The notes beneath the pieces are model-generated. The model worked only from the letters and a program-made list of their open reading frames with translations. It had not been told where the DNA came from and searched no databases. From positions 1 through 64,000 of the forward strand of contig JAUHWG010000014.1 in NCBI GenBank assembly GCA_030424595.1: 64,000 nt of DNA, in the 5' to 3' direction. Below are positions 54,911 to 64,000 of this stretch, piece by piece (position 1 is the stretch's first letter; every line of letters begins with the position of its first letter). Origin of the DNA: Polyangia bacterium. GTDB lineage: Bacteria; Myxococcota_A; Polyangia; Nannocystales; Nannocystaceae. Made by a program: the position numbers and the translations under genes.

Positions 54911-56140
54911 TCAGGGGGGCGCCGAGCGGCACGCCTCGAGGTACTCGGCGGAGGCCTCGTCGACCGTGCGCGGGCCCCCTCGCGCGTCGAAGCCGGTGAG
55001 CGCTGTGATGGCGTTCATCGCCTGCACGCGCGTGCGATCTTCGCTGCCGGCGCGCATCTTGAGCGCGCCGGTGCGCTCAAGATGCGCGCCGGCCATGGGA
55101 GCGTTGTCACGCAGGAGCTTGAGGAGCGGCGGGAGGAGCCGCGGCGTCCCCAGGACCGAGGCCATGGAGGTGTAGCGCTCGCGGACCCACCACGCGCCGC
55201 CGTGCCGCACCTCGGCGGTGAAGCGCGCCTCGAATTGAGCTCGGTCGATCTCGTCGAACTCCCCCGCGACGGGCTCAAAGGGCTCAAGGAGCCGAGCTAG
55301 CGGGTCCATGGCCGCGCTGAGGCCGAGATAGTCTCGCTGTCCCGAGCTGCCCGGGTAGCCGCTGTATCGACCGGAGAGGGAGCGGCCTGAGGCGTCGGTG
55401 AGCTGCACGACCGCGTGAAAGTCTGCGGTGCTCGAGCTGCTCCGCCGTCCCTGCCCGACGCGTCGCGCGGGGGGCTCGAGCTCGCGGACCCGCGCCGTCA
55501 AGCCGGCGCGCACCTGCCCGAGGATCCGCTCGAGGTCCTTCGCCGGGAGCTCGTCGCGGATCCGCTCGACCTCAAACTGGGCCGCGATCTCGTAGGTGTA
55601 CTCCTGGTAGGATCCCCCGGTCCTGCGGTACGTGAGCCCGCGTACCTCAAAGGTGTCGGGTCGCTCGCTCATCCGGCGCAGGTGGTAGAGGGACAGGGAT
55701 CCGCCGTGTCCGGAGCCTCGTTCGACGATCAGCTCGTCGATCTGCTCGCCCATGCCGTCGCAGGCGAAGCTGACGTCGACCGTGCTGCCGGGGACGGTGT
55801 GGAAGAAGTCCTTGTTGATCGCGCGGGCGACCGCGCGCTCGTCGACGCGGTTGTCCGCGCACAGGGACCGCGGCGGAGCTGCGGCGACGAGCGGCGCCGT
55901 CTCCAGCTTGGGGATGACGCAGCGGGGCTGGGTCGGCGTCGTCTCCGGTGTTGCCGACGCCGGCGGAGCTGCGCTTGTCGGCGCTTGGGTCGGTGTCGCG
56001 GCGATCGGAGCCGTCGGCGGGGGCGAGGCCGTGGAGGCCGTGGAGGCCGTCGGGGCACAGGCGGCTAGCCAAGCAGCGCTGCAGATCGCGAGCAAAGATC
56101 GTCTGGGAGCCGGCCCGCCCCCGCTTGGTCGCCGCACCAT
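54911..56140 (-). CDS. hypothetical lipoprotein
   Basis: This 409-residue lipoprotein uses the ATG at 56140; an earlier in-frame start at 56179 is possible. The lipobox is WLAAC, then an Ala/Pro/Thr/Ser linker to about residue 70. The soluble part has FACDGMGEQIDELIVERG, YHLRRMSERPDTFEVRGLTY and QLTDASGRSLSGRYSGYPG, and ends with a helical region (RLLPPLLKLLRDNAPM) like a HEAT-type repeat. I do not recognise the family. A 48-bp perfect palindrome lies inside the coding sequence and encodes AGAHLERTGALKMRAG. Confidence 0.7.
   Translation of the reverse strand: MVRRPSGGGPAPRRSLLAICSAAWLAACAPTASTASTASPPPTAPIAATPTQAPTSAAPPASATPETTPTQPRCVIPKLETAPLVAAAPPRSLCADNRVDERAVARAINKDFFHTVPGSTVDVSFACDGMGEQIDELIVERGSGHGGSLSLYHLRRMSERPDTFEVRGLTYRRTGGSYQEYTYEIAAQFEVERIRDELPAKDLERILGQVRAGLTARVRELEPPARRVGQGRRSSSSTADFHAVVQLTDASGRSLSGRYSGYPGSSGQRDYLGLSAAMDPLARLLEPFEPVAGEFDEIDRAQFEARFTAEVRHGGAWWVRERYTSMASVLGTPRLLPPLLKLLRDNAPMAGAHLERTGALKMRAGSEDRTRVQAMNAITALTGFDARGGPRTVDEASAEYLEACRSAPP
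55046..55093. repeat. perfect 21-bp inverted repeat (hairpin) inside a coding sequence
   Basis: The left arm (55046-55066) and right arm (55073-55093) are exact reverse complements with a 6-base loop, GCCGGT. The core is GCGCATCTTGAGCGC and its inverse. It lies in frame inside the lipoprotein gene at 54911-56140 and is far longer than expected by chance. Confidence 0.95.
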
Positions 56141-56234
56141 GAGCACGAGAGTACCAAGGAGAGTTGCAGCGTCCCCCAAGAAGCGCTGTGACGACTTGCG
56201 GAGCCGAGCTGGCGCCGGCCGGGGGGACGATGCC

Positions 56235-56927
56235 TCAGTCGCAGCGGGGGTCGCTCATCTGGATCTGAGCGATCTGCTCGTCCGTGAAGGGGAGCGGATC
56301 GCAGCCGTGCCCCTTCTCGCAGATGAAGTCCCACTGCGGCTCGGCCTTGGCGTGGCAGTCGAGGCAGTTTCCGCCGAACTGGTTGACCACCTCAGCGAAG
56401 CCGCGGACGCCGATCTCGGTGCCGCTCGCGGTCGGCTTGAGCTCGAAGAATTCCCAGTCACCGCTCTCGGGGCTGAGGCCGGCGCCTCGCTTGACCATCG
56501 CCTCGCTCGGGACCAGCTGGATGACGGTCCCGACCGGGTAGTCCCCGCCATCGACAGACTCCGCGACCGCGATCGCATCGTCCAAGTGGCCGAGGAAATT
56601 GTGGATTCGGAAGTTGCGCACCTGGGTCCAGTCGAGGATGCAGACGAAGTCGTCGGCGACGGCGTCATAGTCCTCGTCCGGGACGGTGGCCGAGCCGGCG
56701 CTGGTCGACTCCGAGGAGGTCGAGCCGGAGGTCGAGCTGGAGGTCGAGCCGGAGGTCGAGCCGGAGGTCGAGCCGGAGGTCGAGCCGGAGGTCGAGCCCG
56801 AGGACGAGCCCGACAAGGACGTCTCTGCGGTGTTCCCCGCGGTCTCCGTCGCGGTGGCGCTCTGGGCTTCGTTGCAGCCGCTGGCGAGGGCGAGGGCGAA
56901 GGCGAGGACGAGGGGGGTGCGCGTCAT
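56235..56927 (-). CDS. cytochrome P460-like c-type lipoprotein
   Basis: This is a 230-residue exported lipoprotein. The signal ends LASGC (Cys18). A Ser/Gly/Thr linker contains SGST repeated in tandem, encoded by a 12-bp DNA repeat (about 56710-56800). The C-terminal 140 residues fit the cytochrome P460 family: YPVGTVIQLVPSEAMVKRGA, SGDWEFFELKP, and the c-type haem motif CLDCH in GGNCLDCHAKAEPQWDFIC. P460 proteins oxidise hydroxylamine or detoxify NO; the physiological role here is unknown. The ATG at 56927 gives the best signal. Confidence 0.82.
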   Translation of the reverse strand: MTRTPLVLAFALALASGCNEAQSATATETAGNTAETSLSGSSSGSTSGSTSGSTSGSTSGSTSSSTSGSTSSESTSAGSATVPDEDYDAVADDFVCILDWTQVRNFRIHNFLGHLDDAIAVAESVDGGDYPVGTVIQLVPSEAMVKRGAGLSPESGDWEFFELKPTASGTEIGVRGFAEVVNQFGGNCLDCHAKAEPQWDFICEKGHGCDPLPFTDEQIAQIQMSDPRCD

Positions 56928-57074
56928 GTCGCCCATCGGTGTAGTGCACTCTGGGCTCGAGGTGAAGCCTCGGGCCTCGGGGGGCTCTGGGCCCCGAAAG
57001 GGGGCGATCTCCGGCGCGAAGCCAGGTCATTCGAGCCGTCAGCTCGACGCCAGCCCCTGATATCGTCCCGGCGC

Positions 57075-57886
<812 letters not shown>

Positions 57887-57887
<1 letters not shown>

Positions 57888-59092
57888 TGAGGGGGATCTC
57901 AGCTGTCTGGATCGTCGCCCGGAAAGAGTTCGTGGAGATGATCCGCGACCGGAAGACCCTCTTCTTTATGCTCGTGTTGCCGGTGGTCATCATCCCGGTC
58001 CTCGGCAATGTGGTCGTCGACTTCACGTTGGACGTGGCGAAGGAGGAGGCGACCAAGACCCTCGAGTACGCGGTCTTCGACGACGCCGGCGAGCCGGAGG
58101 TCGAGGCCGCGATCGGCCGGGCCCCTGCCTTCGCGAAGGTCGAGATCGGGTCGCGCGAGGCGATCAGCGCGGCGATCGCCGCGGACGAGATCGACTTTGC
58201 CCTGGTGATCCCCGAGATCGATCGGGCGACCGAACCGCTCACCGTCGAGCTCCACTTCGACAACGCGAGACAGACCAGCAGCGTCAGCAAGCGGGTCCAC
58301 GGTGCGTTGGCGGGGTACGGCGAGCAGCTCCGAGATGCGAAGCTCGCGGAGGTCGGCGCGACCACGGCGGAGGCGCGCGAGCTGCTCTTGGAGCCGATGG
58401 CGGTGGTCGAGCGCGGGACGGCGACGGCTCGCGAGGTCGCCGGTGAGGTCGCCGGCGGCATTCTCCCCTATATCTTCATCATGTTCGCGCTCCTGGGCGC
58501 GCTCTATCCGGCGATCGACCTCGGCGCTGGGGAGAAGGAGCGGGGAACCCTGGAGACGCTGCTGCTCGCGCCGATCCGCCGGCGCGACATCGTCCTCGGC
58601 AAGTTCCTCGTGATCTTCGGCGCTGGGGTGGTCTCCGCGACCCTCGTCGTCATCACCATCACCGTGTGGATCGCGGCGAAGATGGAGAGCGTCGGCGGGG
58701 GGGCGGGTGAGCTGCTCAGCACCATTGGTCCGCTCGACATGGTGCTCGCCTGGGTGGTCGTCCTGCCGATCACGGCGGTCTTCGCCGCGATCCTGCTGAG
58801 CATCTCGATCTACGCCAAGTCCTTTAAAGAGGCGCAGTCCTACTCGGCGCCGCTGCAGATCTTCGCGATCCTCCCAGCGATGGCGCCCATGCTCCCCGGG
58901 GTCGAGCTCGGCTGGGGGACCGCGCTGATCCCCGTCACCAACGTCTCGCTGGCGATCAAGGAGATCATCAAGGGGACGATCGATCCGATGATGCTCGTCG
59001 TCATCATCGCCTCGAGCTCGGTGATCGCCGGCGTTCTCCTCGGCCTCTGCACCTGGTGGTTCTCGCGTGAAGAGGTGCTCTTCCGCCAGTAG
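57887..59092 (+). CDS. natB: ABC transporter permease, NatB type
   Basis: This is a 401-residue permease of the ABC-2 type. An N-terminal helix (MLVLPVVIIPVLGNVVVDFT) is followed by a large periplasmic domain (about 50-185) and then five to six helices, including GILPYIFIMFALLGALYPAID, LETLLLAPIRRRDIVLGKFL and VLPITAVFAAILLSISIYA. The GEKERGTLETLL motif is the hallmark of NatB/CcmB-like permeases. It forms one transporter with the upstream ATPase. The C-terminus ends in WWFSREEVLFRQ. Confidence 0.92.
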
Positions 59093-60086
59093 CTGGGGGG
59101 CGTGGGCGAGCACCGGCTGCGAGCGCCCCATACGAGCTGCTCGGTGGGCAGTCTGGACGCGGCACCGAGAGCCGAACGCGCTGGGGCTGCACATCGCCGA
59201 GGATCCCTACCGCTACGAGGTCGTCATGGAGCCCACCCATCGCCGCGGGGGGGACGGCGGATCGAGCATCTGCGGCGGTGTCGGGTTCTTCATGGGCTGG
59301 CTGCCGTTGGCCAGCGCCTTCTTTGACCAGTATAGCTCCAGCGCCCCTGGAGACGGGGTCCTCCAGTCGGGCTTCTCCTTCGCGCGCCGCGTCCTGCCGC
59401 TGGGCTGAGGAGGCGCGGAGGTTGTGAGGCGTCCGGGCGGGGCTCAAGAGCCGCGCAGATGAGCAGCGCTCTCGCCGGTGACGGGGCGTTCGACGGCCGC
59501 TCTGAGGTGAGGCCCTCGGCTCGCAGTTGAACGCGTCGTCGATCGAGGCTCGTCATGGGCGCTCGATTGTCCATAGTTGGCTCACTTCACGAGACGTCTG
59601 TGATGGGTGTCCGCACGTTGGTTTGCGGTGTCCGCATGAAGGGGGTCTTCAGAGCACACTATTCGCGGCTGTCGATCACGATCCTGGATGCGCTCACGCG
59701 CCTGTGCCCGGTCACGTAGCCACGTGATCGCGCTAACGGCTGAAGAGCGCCGTTCTTGCGGCCTTTGGGCCGCATTCCCCGGACATGCGGCAATTGTCCA
59801 GCGGACCATGTTCCTTCGCCATACGGAGGCGTTCGTCGGCGGTCAGGCGAGCGACATGATCGGTGTGGGTCAATGTATAGACAGTGTCGCCAGCGACCTC
59901 CGAGGACGACAGGTCGAGCCTCAAAATAGGGGGTCGATGCCCCCGTCAGTCTATGTTAGGCTTCTCAAGCTTTAGAGAATCATCGCACTCGCTCGCCAAT
60001 GTGTGGGTCGTGATTTGACGTTGTGAACGACGGGGCTTGTGCGCACGGACCTCTGTCCGCGGGCTGGTGTCGTGGGGGGGTAGATA
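59093..60086. other. long intergenic region, one possible gene fragment
   Basis: Near 59164-59408 a plus-strand frame reads like a protein end (GLHIAEDPYRYEVVMEPTHR, SICGGVGFFMGWLPLASAFF, SGFSFARRVLPLG) and stops with TGA. It has no credible start and may be the tail of a lost gene. From about 59530 to 60080 the base composition is less GC-rich than the surroundings and nothing is recognisable, apart from a short minus-strand frame (59733-59924) of doubtful status. Confidence 0.4.
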
Positions 60087-61553
60087 GTGGTGGATTTCTT
60101 GGTGGAGCGACGGGAACGATGGGAGCTGCGGCGCGGAGCCGGAGCGACGCGACTCTTGCGATATGCCGGCCTTGCGCTGGCGCTCACGGCCTGTAGCGGC
60201 GACGATAGTGCTGCCTCTGGGGATACGACGGGGACGTCGACGGGGGGGCCGACGACCTCGACGACCGGCATCGAGACTGACAGCACGACGGGCCCGACGA
60301 CGACCGCCACCGGGACGGACTCGGACACCGGGACGACCGATGATAGCAGCACAGAGTCGACGACCGACGTGACGACGACGACCACGACGACGACCGGGGA
60401 GAGCGAGAGCGCGACAGCGCCGACGACCGGGTTCGATCCTGTCTGCGGTGATGGGGTGGTCGACGATGGAGAGGCCTGCGACGACGGGATCAACGATGGC
60501 TCCTACGGCGGCTGTGCCCCGGACTGCTCCGCGCTCGCGGCCAATTGCGGCGACGCTAACGTCGACGACGGAGATGGTGAGGTCTGCGACGACGGGGTCA
60601 ACGATGGCGGCTACGAGGGGTGCAACGCCGACTGCCTCAGCCTCGCGGCCTACTGCGGTGATGGCATCATCGACGACGTCGAGGCGTGCGACGGCGACGC
60701 CCTCGGCGACAACACCTGCGAGTCTGAGGGGTTCGACGGCGGCGAGCTCAGCTGTGGCGACTGCGCCCTCAACACCGAGAGCTGCTTCAAGCTCGACGGC
60801 GCGTCGCAGGCCAACGCGGGGCTCTCCTGCAAGCAGATCAACGATGACGGCTACGCGGACGGCGACGGGATCTACTGGATCGACGCGAACGGCGGAGGCA
60901 CCGAGGACGCGGTCGAGGTCTTCTGTGACATGACGACGGACGGCGGCGGCTGGACCGCGCTGGCGGCCAATGGTGAGATCGAGGGCCCCGAGACCACCGC
61001 GGCCGACGACTGCTATCCCTTGATCTCAGACGATGGGGACGCTGGCTGCGGGAGCCCTGACGATCTTCTCAGCGACTTCACCGTCGACGGCAGTCAGCAG
61101 GCGGGGATCGCTTGGCAGCACCTCATGGCGATCGCCTACAGCGATCAGGGGTACAGCGAGAAGCTCGCCTACTTCGCGATCGACTTCGGCCTTGAGGCGG
61201 CGACCACAGAGGAGCGGCTCGCCGGGACCGCCTTCGCTCCGCCTGGGCTGAACACGACGTACGGCAAGATCGCTTGCACCGGCGCCGGGGACATCGTCCA
61301 TTTCACCAAGGCCGGCACCTACAACTCCAGCGCCAGCTACATCGCCAACGGCAAGGGGACGGTCTTCGGCCACAGCACCGTCAACAACATGACGACGTCC
61401 TCGCGGCGGACCTTTGGCTTTACCGATAGGCGGCACACGCCGCCGGGTCAGACCGGGATCGGGATCGACGACTACCAGGACGGCTGGTCCTGCGGCGACA
61501 GCTGGGGGCCCAAGGAGGTCAAGGGCGGGCGCATGGTAGTGCTCGTCCGCTGA
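60087..61553 (+). CDS. lipoprotein with Cys-rich repeats and fibrinogen-like C-terminal domain
   Basis: This is a 488-residue surface lipoprotein with a GTG start. The lipobox is ALTAC, followed by SGDDS. A Thr/Ser/Asp linker (about 42-115) leads to three degenerate Cys-rich repeats (CGDGVVDDGEACDDG and similar, about 119-225). The C-terminal domain resembles fibrinogen-type globes of bacteria: SCKQINDDGYADGDGIYWI, VEVFCDMTTDGGGWTALA, and WSCGDSWGPKEVKGGRMVV at the end. These bind carbohydrates or acetyl groups in animals; the ligand here is unknown. Confidence 0.85.
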   Translation: MVDFLVERRERWELRRGAGATRLLRYAGLALALTACSGDDSAASGDTTGTSTGGPTTSTTGIETDSTTGPTTTATGTDSDTGTTDDSSTESTTDVTTTTTTTTGESESATAPTTGFDPVCGDGVVDDGEACDDGINDGSYGGCAPDCSALAANCGDANVDDGDGEVCDDGVNDGGYEGCNADCLSLAAYCGDGIIDDVEACDGDALGDNTCESEGFDGGELSCGDCALNTESCFKLDGASQANAGLSCKQINDDGYADGDGIYWIDANGGGTEDAVEVFCDMTTDGGGWTALAANGEIEGPETTAADDCYPLISDDGDAGCGSPDDLLSDFTVDGSQQAGIAWQHLMAIAYSDQGYSEKLAYFAIDFGLEAATTEERLAGTAFAPPGLNTTYGKIACTGAGDIVHFTKAGTYNSSASYIANGKGTVFGHSTVNNMTTSSRRTFGFTDRRHTPPGQTGIGIDDYQDGWSCGDSWGPKEVKGGRMVVLVR

Positions 61554-61903
61554 CTTCGGGTTTGTTGACCTGCTCTCTTGAGCACGTTGATCGGCCAGCG
61601 CCGGGCTGGGCCAACGTCGCGGGAGCACGTCATGCGGGGCCGCGCGGGGGCGGACAGGACGTCCTCATCGAGCGGGTCGCCGGTGGAAAGCCCACGCGGG
61701 ACCGGAGAGCTGGTCTGCCCGCCTTGGCGGCCGGTGAGGAGCGTCGGGGCCCGCATGCGGAGCTCTGGCGGCGATCGGAGCCCGTCATCCGGGCCTCGTC
61801 GGGGACCCGGGGGACGGGATCGACCGATGCGCCCGATCGCCCTCGCGTGCCATTGTCGGTCGCGGGTCGCTGTGGGAGCTAGCGGGTGTGTTAGCGTCGT
61901 CCC
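61554..61903. other. intergenic region without recognised gene
   Basis: Frames here have shadow-like composition. The region should carry the promoter of the downstream redox lipoprotein. No terminator-like hairpin with a T-run is evident. Confidence 0.4.
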
Positions 61904-62629
61904 GTGGACACCTCGCGCGCTCTCATCCTCCTAGCGTTGGTCGTCGGCTGTAGCGGCGACGACAGCGTCGCCTCCGACAGCGAGACGAGCGGCGTCGCGA
62001 CGGACGCCCCGACCTCCGGGACGACCGAAGATCCGAGCGCCGGCTCGGAGTCATCGACCGCTGGATCGACAGGGTCGACGGGGTCGACGGGGTCGACCTC
62101 CAGCGACGGGGGCTCGACCTCCAGCGACGGGGGCTCGACCAGCGGCGAGGGCAGCTCGACCGGCGAGGTCGACGGCATCGCCCCCGACTTTGGGCTCCTC
62201 GACGTGAACGACAACTCCGCGTCGTTCGGGCAGGAGGTGTCGCCCCGCGACTATCTCGAAGAGGTGTCTGGCTGGTACTTCGCGCACGCGACGTGAGGCT
62301 ACTGTCGGAGCCAGTTTGGCCTCCTCAACACGATGCAGGGCGAGCTCGACGACGAGCTCCCCGAGCTCCCGATCAGCCTCCTCGGGGTCAACGGCGCTGG
62401 CTACGAGTCGGCCGTCGCGACGATGATCGAGGGGCGCGTGATCCCGCTCCTCCAGGACACGGCGGAGGCGGACGTCTGGGGGGACTGGCAGGTCGTCTAT
62501 CGCGACGTCATCATCCTCGATCGTGACAACGCGCCGATCGGCGTCTTCAACCTGACGGAGAATGACCTCTCCAACATGGCGGACTACACGGCGCTCAAGA
62601 CGATGCTCATCGACGCGGCCTCGCTGTAG
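61904..62629 (+). CDS. probable selenoprotein: thioredoxin-like lipoprotein with in-frame UGA
   Basis: The frame is read through an internal TGA (62294-62296) to give 241 residues. It starts with GTG; the signal ends ALVVGC (Cys16) followed by SGDDS, and a Gly/Ser/Thr linker runs to about residue 85. The rest is a thioredoxin-like/redoxin domain. The TGA is at residue 131 in GWYFAHAT-U-GYCRSQFGLL, exactly the first Cys of a CxxC active site (U131, Cys134). After it the frame stays open with normal composition (VVYRDVIILDRDNAPIGVFN, ending TMLIDAASL). A SECIS-like hairpin follows at once. The alternative is a nonsense mutation. No sel genes are in the window. Confidence 0.8.
62297..62324 (+). 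promoter_or_regulatory. candidate bacterial SECIS element
   Basis: Directly after the in-frame UGA, GGAGCC (62307-62312) pairs with GG-CUCC (62318-62324, one bulged C), closing a 5-base loop AGUUU whose second base is G. The loop begins 16 bases after the UGA, which fits the spacing known for SelB-bound hairpins such as E. coli fdhF. An alternative fold pairs GAGGC (62295-62299) with GCCUC (62319-62323) and ACUG with CAGU. Only SelB binding or in vivo incorporation would prove function. Confidence 0.6.
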
Positions 62630-62815
62630 CGTCGAGCCTCGCTGGGCGCCTCCGGGCCTCGCCTCCGCCCGAAGGGGCGCGCTAGCGCGGCGCTGGAGGC
62701 CGACGGCGCGGCGAAGTCGCGGGGGCAGGTGCTTGTGCCCGCTCGCTCTCGGCCGAGCAGACCACGACGAGGAGGTCATCTCGCCGCTTGAGCGGGAGGT
62801 AGCGCGGACAGAGCT

Positions 62816-64000
62816 CTATCGAGCGGCCGGGTGGTCGGCGAGCCAGGCCCTCACCTCGCGGCGCTCGTAGTCGAAGCCGACGAGATCGCCGAGCGTTGTG
62901 AGGGCCTCCTCTGCGAGGGCGCGAGCGTGGGCTCGATCGCCGGGCTTGCGAGAGGCTCGGGTGATCGCCTTGGCCCGCTGCAGCTTGGTGTAGGCGACCT
63001 CGGCGGGCTTGGAGTTGCCGAGGTCGTGGATCAGCTTGGCCTCGTAGAGGGTGGCGAGGGCCTCCTTGTGTTGGCCCCGCTCGGAGAGCGCGCGGCCGAG
63101 GCGCGAGAGGGCGTACGCGTGCTCTGGCGCCTGCGGATCGTTGGTCTGGAGCACTGCGATGGCCTGCTCGAGCAGGGGCTTTGCGAGCTCGGGCTCGCCG
63201 AGATCATTGTGGACCTCTGCGAGGCCGACCTTCGTGTAGGCTGTCTTTGGGCTCCCTGGGCCGAGCGCGGCCTCGCGGAGGGTGACGGCCCGTCGGATGT
63301 GGTCACGGGCGCGGATAAGGCCCTCGCGCCTTCGCTTGAGCGTTCCCTTGGGGGTGCTCTCGGGGGTGCTCTCGGGCATGCTCTCGGGCATGCCCTCGGT
63401 GAGGGCGCGTCGTTGCTCGAGGGCGCCGAGGTTGAGCTCGAGGGGGGCGATGTCGGGGTGGTCGGGGCCGAGGAGCGTCGTCGTGCGGTCGATGAGCTCG
63501 AGCATCAGCGCCTCGGCCTTCGCAAAGTCTTCGATCTGGTGGTAGGCGTTGCTCAGGTTGCCGCCGACCATCAGCGTGTTGGGGTGGTCGGGGCCGAGGT
63601 ACTCGCTGGACAGCTCATAGGCCTCCGCGAAGAGCTCGCACAGCTTGGCGGTCTGGCCGTGGTGAGCGTGGAGGACCGCGAGGTTGTTGAGGGCGATGCC
63701 GACGCTGCTGTGGCGCTCGCCGTGGAAGTCGCGGAGGAGCTCGAGCGCGCCCTCGAGGAGGGGCCGCGCCTCCTCCGGTTGTCCGCGCGCGAGGGTGATC
63801 GACCCCTTGGTCAGGAGGAGCGCGCCGCGGAGCCCCGCGTCAGCGTCGACGCGGTCGACGATCGACTCGGCGATCTGGAGCCACGGTTCGGCCTTGGGGC
63901 CCTCGCCGAGCCGCATCGCCAGGACGTAGGCGAGGCGGCTGCCCGCGTTGACGGCGAGACGGTCGTGGGCGCAGGCGATGGCCTCGGTCAGCGCCTCTTG
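62816..64000 (-). CDS. TPR-repeat protein, 5' end beyond the window
   Basis: The frame is open to the window end, so the N-terminus is missing; 394 residues are visible. They consist of tetratricopeptide repeats of the kinesin-light-chain type, with the signature LGPDHP(N/D) twice (YLGPDHPNTLM, LLGPDHPDIAPL), ALNNLAVLHAHHG and LSRLGRALSERGQHKEAL. Between two repeats lies a low-complexity tandem peptide (PESMPESTPESTPK). In myxobacteria such TPR arrays are often the C-terminal half of Ser/Thr protein kinases, which could be true here but is not visible. Confidence 0.85.
   Translation of the reverse strand, partial: QEALTEAIACAHDRLAVNAGSRLAYVLAMRLGEGPKAEPWLQIAESIVDRVDADAGLRGALLLTKGSITLARGQPEEARPLLEGALELLRDFHGERHSSVGIALNNLAVLHAHHGQTAKLCELFAEAYELSSEYLGPDHPNTLMVGGNLSNAYHQIEDFAKAEALMLELIDRTTTLLGPDHPDIAPLELNLGALEQRRALTEGMPESMPESTPESTPKGTLKRRREGLIRARDHIRRAVTLREAALGPGSPKTAYTKVGLAEVHNDLGEPELAKPLLEQAIAVLQTNDPQAPEHAYALSRLGRALSERGQHKEALATLYEAKLIHDLGNSKPAEVAYTKLQRAKAITRASRKPGDRAHARALAEEALTTLGDLVGFDYERREVRAWLADHPAAR

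Overview
The window is GC-rich DNA, probably from a myxobacterium. The nearest guess is the Nannocystis/Plesiocystis/Enhygromyxa group, which is an inference from gene content because no rRNA or tRNA is present. The evidence is the number of exported lipoproteins with long Thr/Ser/Gly linkers (about 17 in 64 kb), Cys-rich repeats of the CGDG...ECDDGN...DGC type, LamG, lamin-tail and IgGFc-binding-like surface domains, a Gram-negative meso-DAP MurE, and a multidomain phosphorelay/nucleotide-cyclase protein. I see no phage, CRISPR array, full insertion sequence or tRNA.

Layout. 0.4-6.3 kb: trmA (minus strand), two lipoproteins, a small hypothetical gene and an SDR oxidoreductase. 6.7-9.7 kb: an HPt protein translationally coupled to a membrane PAS/pseudokinase/receiver/adenylate cyclase. 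9.7-11.5 kb: a SMUG1-type uracil-DNA glycosylase followed by PsuG. 11.6-18.7 kb: two surface lipoproteins, cysC, an HTTM membrane pair and an M14 carboxypeptidase. 18.8-26.2 kb: Cys-rich lipoproteins, the threonine-to-glycine pair tdh-kbl, and a graveyard of broken genes. 26.6-29.4 kb: a PPP-type phosphatase and a divergent unknown gene. 29.9-37.7 kb: a tightly packed minus-strand operon that alternates lamin-tail and staphylococcal-nuclease-type lipoproteins and ends in a ComEA-like HhH/beta-barrel protein. 38.1-46.1 kb: a YbjQ/DUF2804 cluster, a metallo-beta-lactamase/NAD-binding fusion with a divergent LysR regulator, and an LsrG-like / iron-ADH / AI-2E-family cluster. 46.3-54.8 kb: a lipoprotein, murE, an SseB-like gene, an atypical methyltransferase, an epimerase, a crotonase and a lipoprotein. 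54.9-59.1 kb: a lipoprotein, a P460-type cytochrome lipoprotein and a NatAB-type ABC transporter. 60.1-64 kb: a fibrinogen-like lipoprotein, a thioredoxin-like lipoprotein with an in-frame UGA, and a TPR protein cut by the window end.

Most notable: (1) a probable selenoprotein at 61904-62629, with UGA at the first position of a UxxC redox motif and a bacterial-SECIS-like hairpin just after it; (2) the five-gene exported LTD/nuclease/HhH operon at 29949-37708, which looks like an undescribed envelope system for extracellular DNA; (3) an HPt-pseudokinase-receiver-adenylate cyclase relay; (4) a MITE-like element bounded by CTAG whose conserved 108-bp end also sits at the trmA stop codon; (5) a 13-bp tandem repeat over a lipoprotein start codon that offers ATGs in three frames; (6) a scar in which the 3' ends of a divergent LysR / FAD-oxidoreductase pair have been joined.
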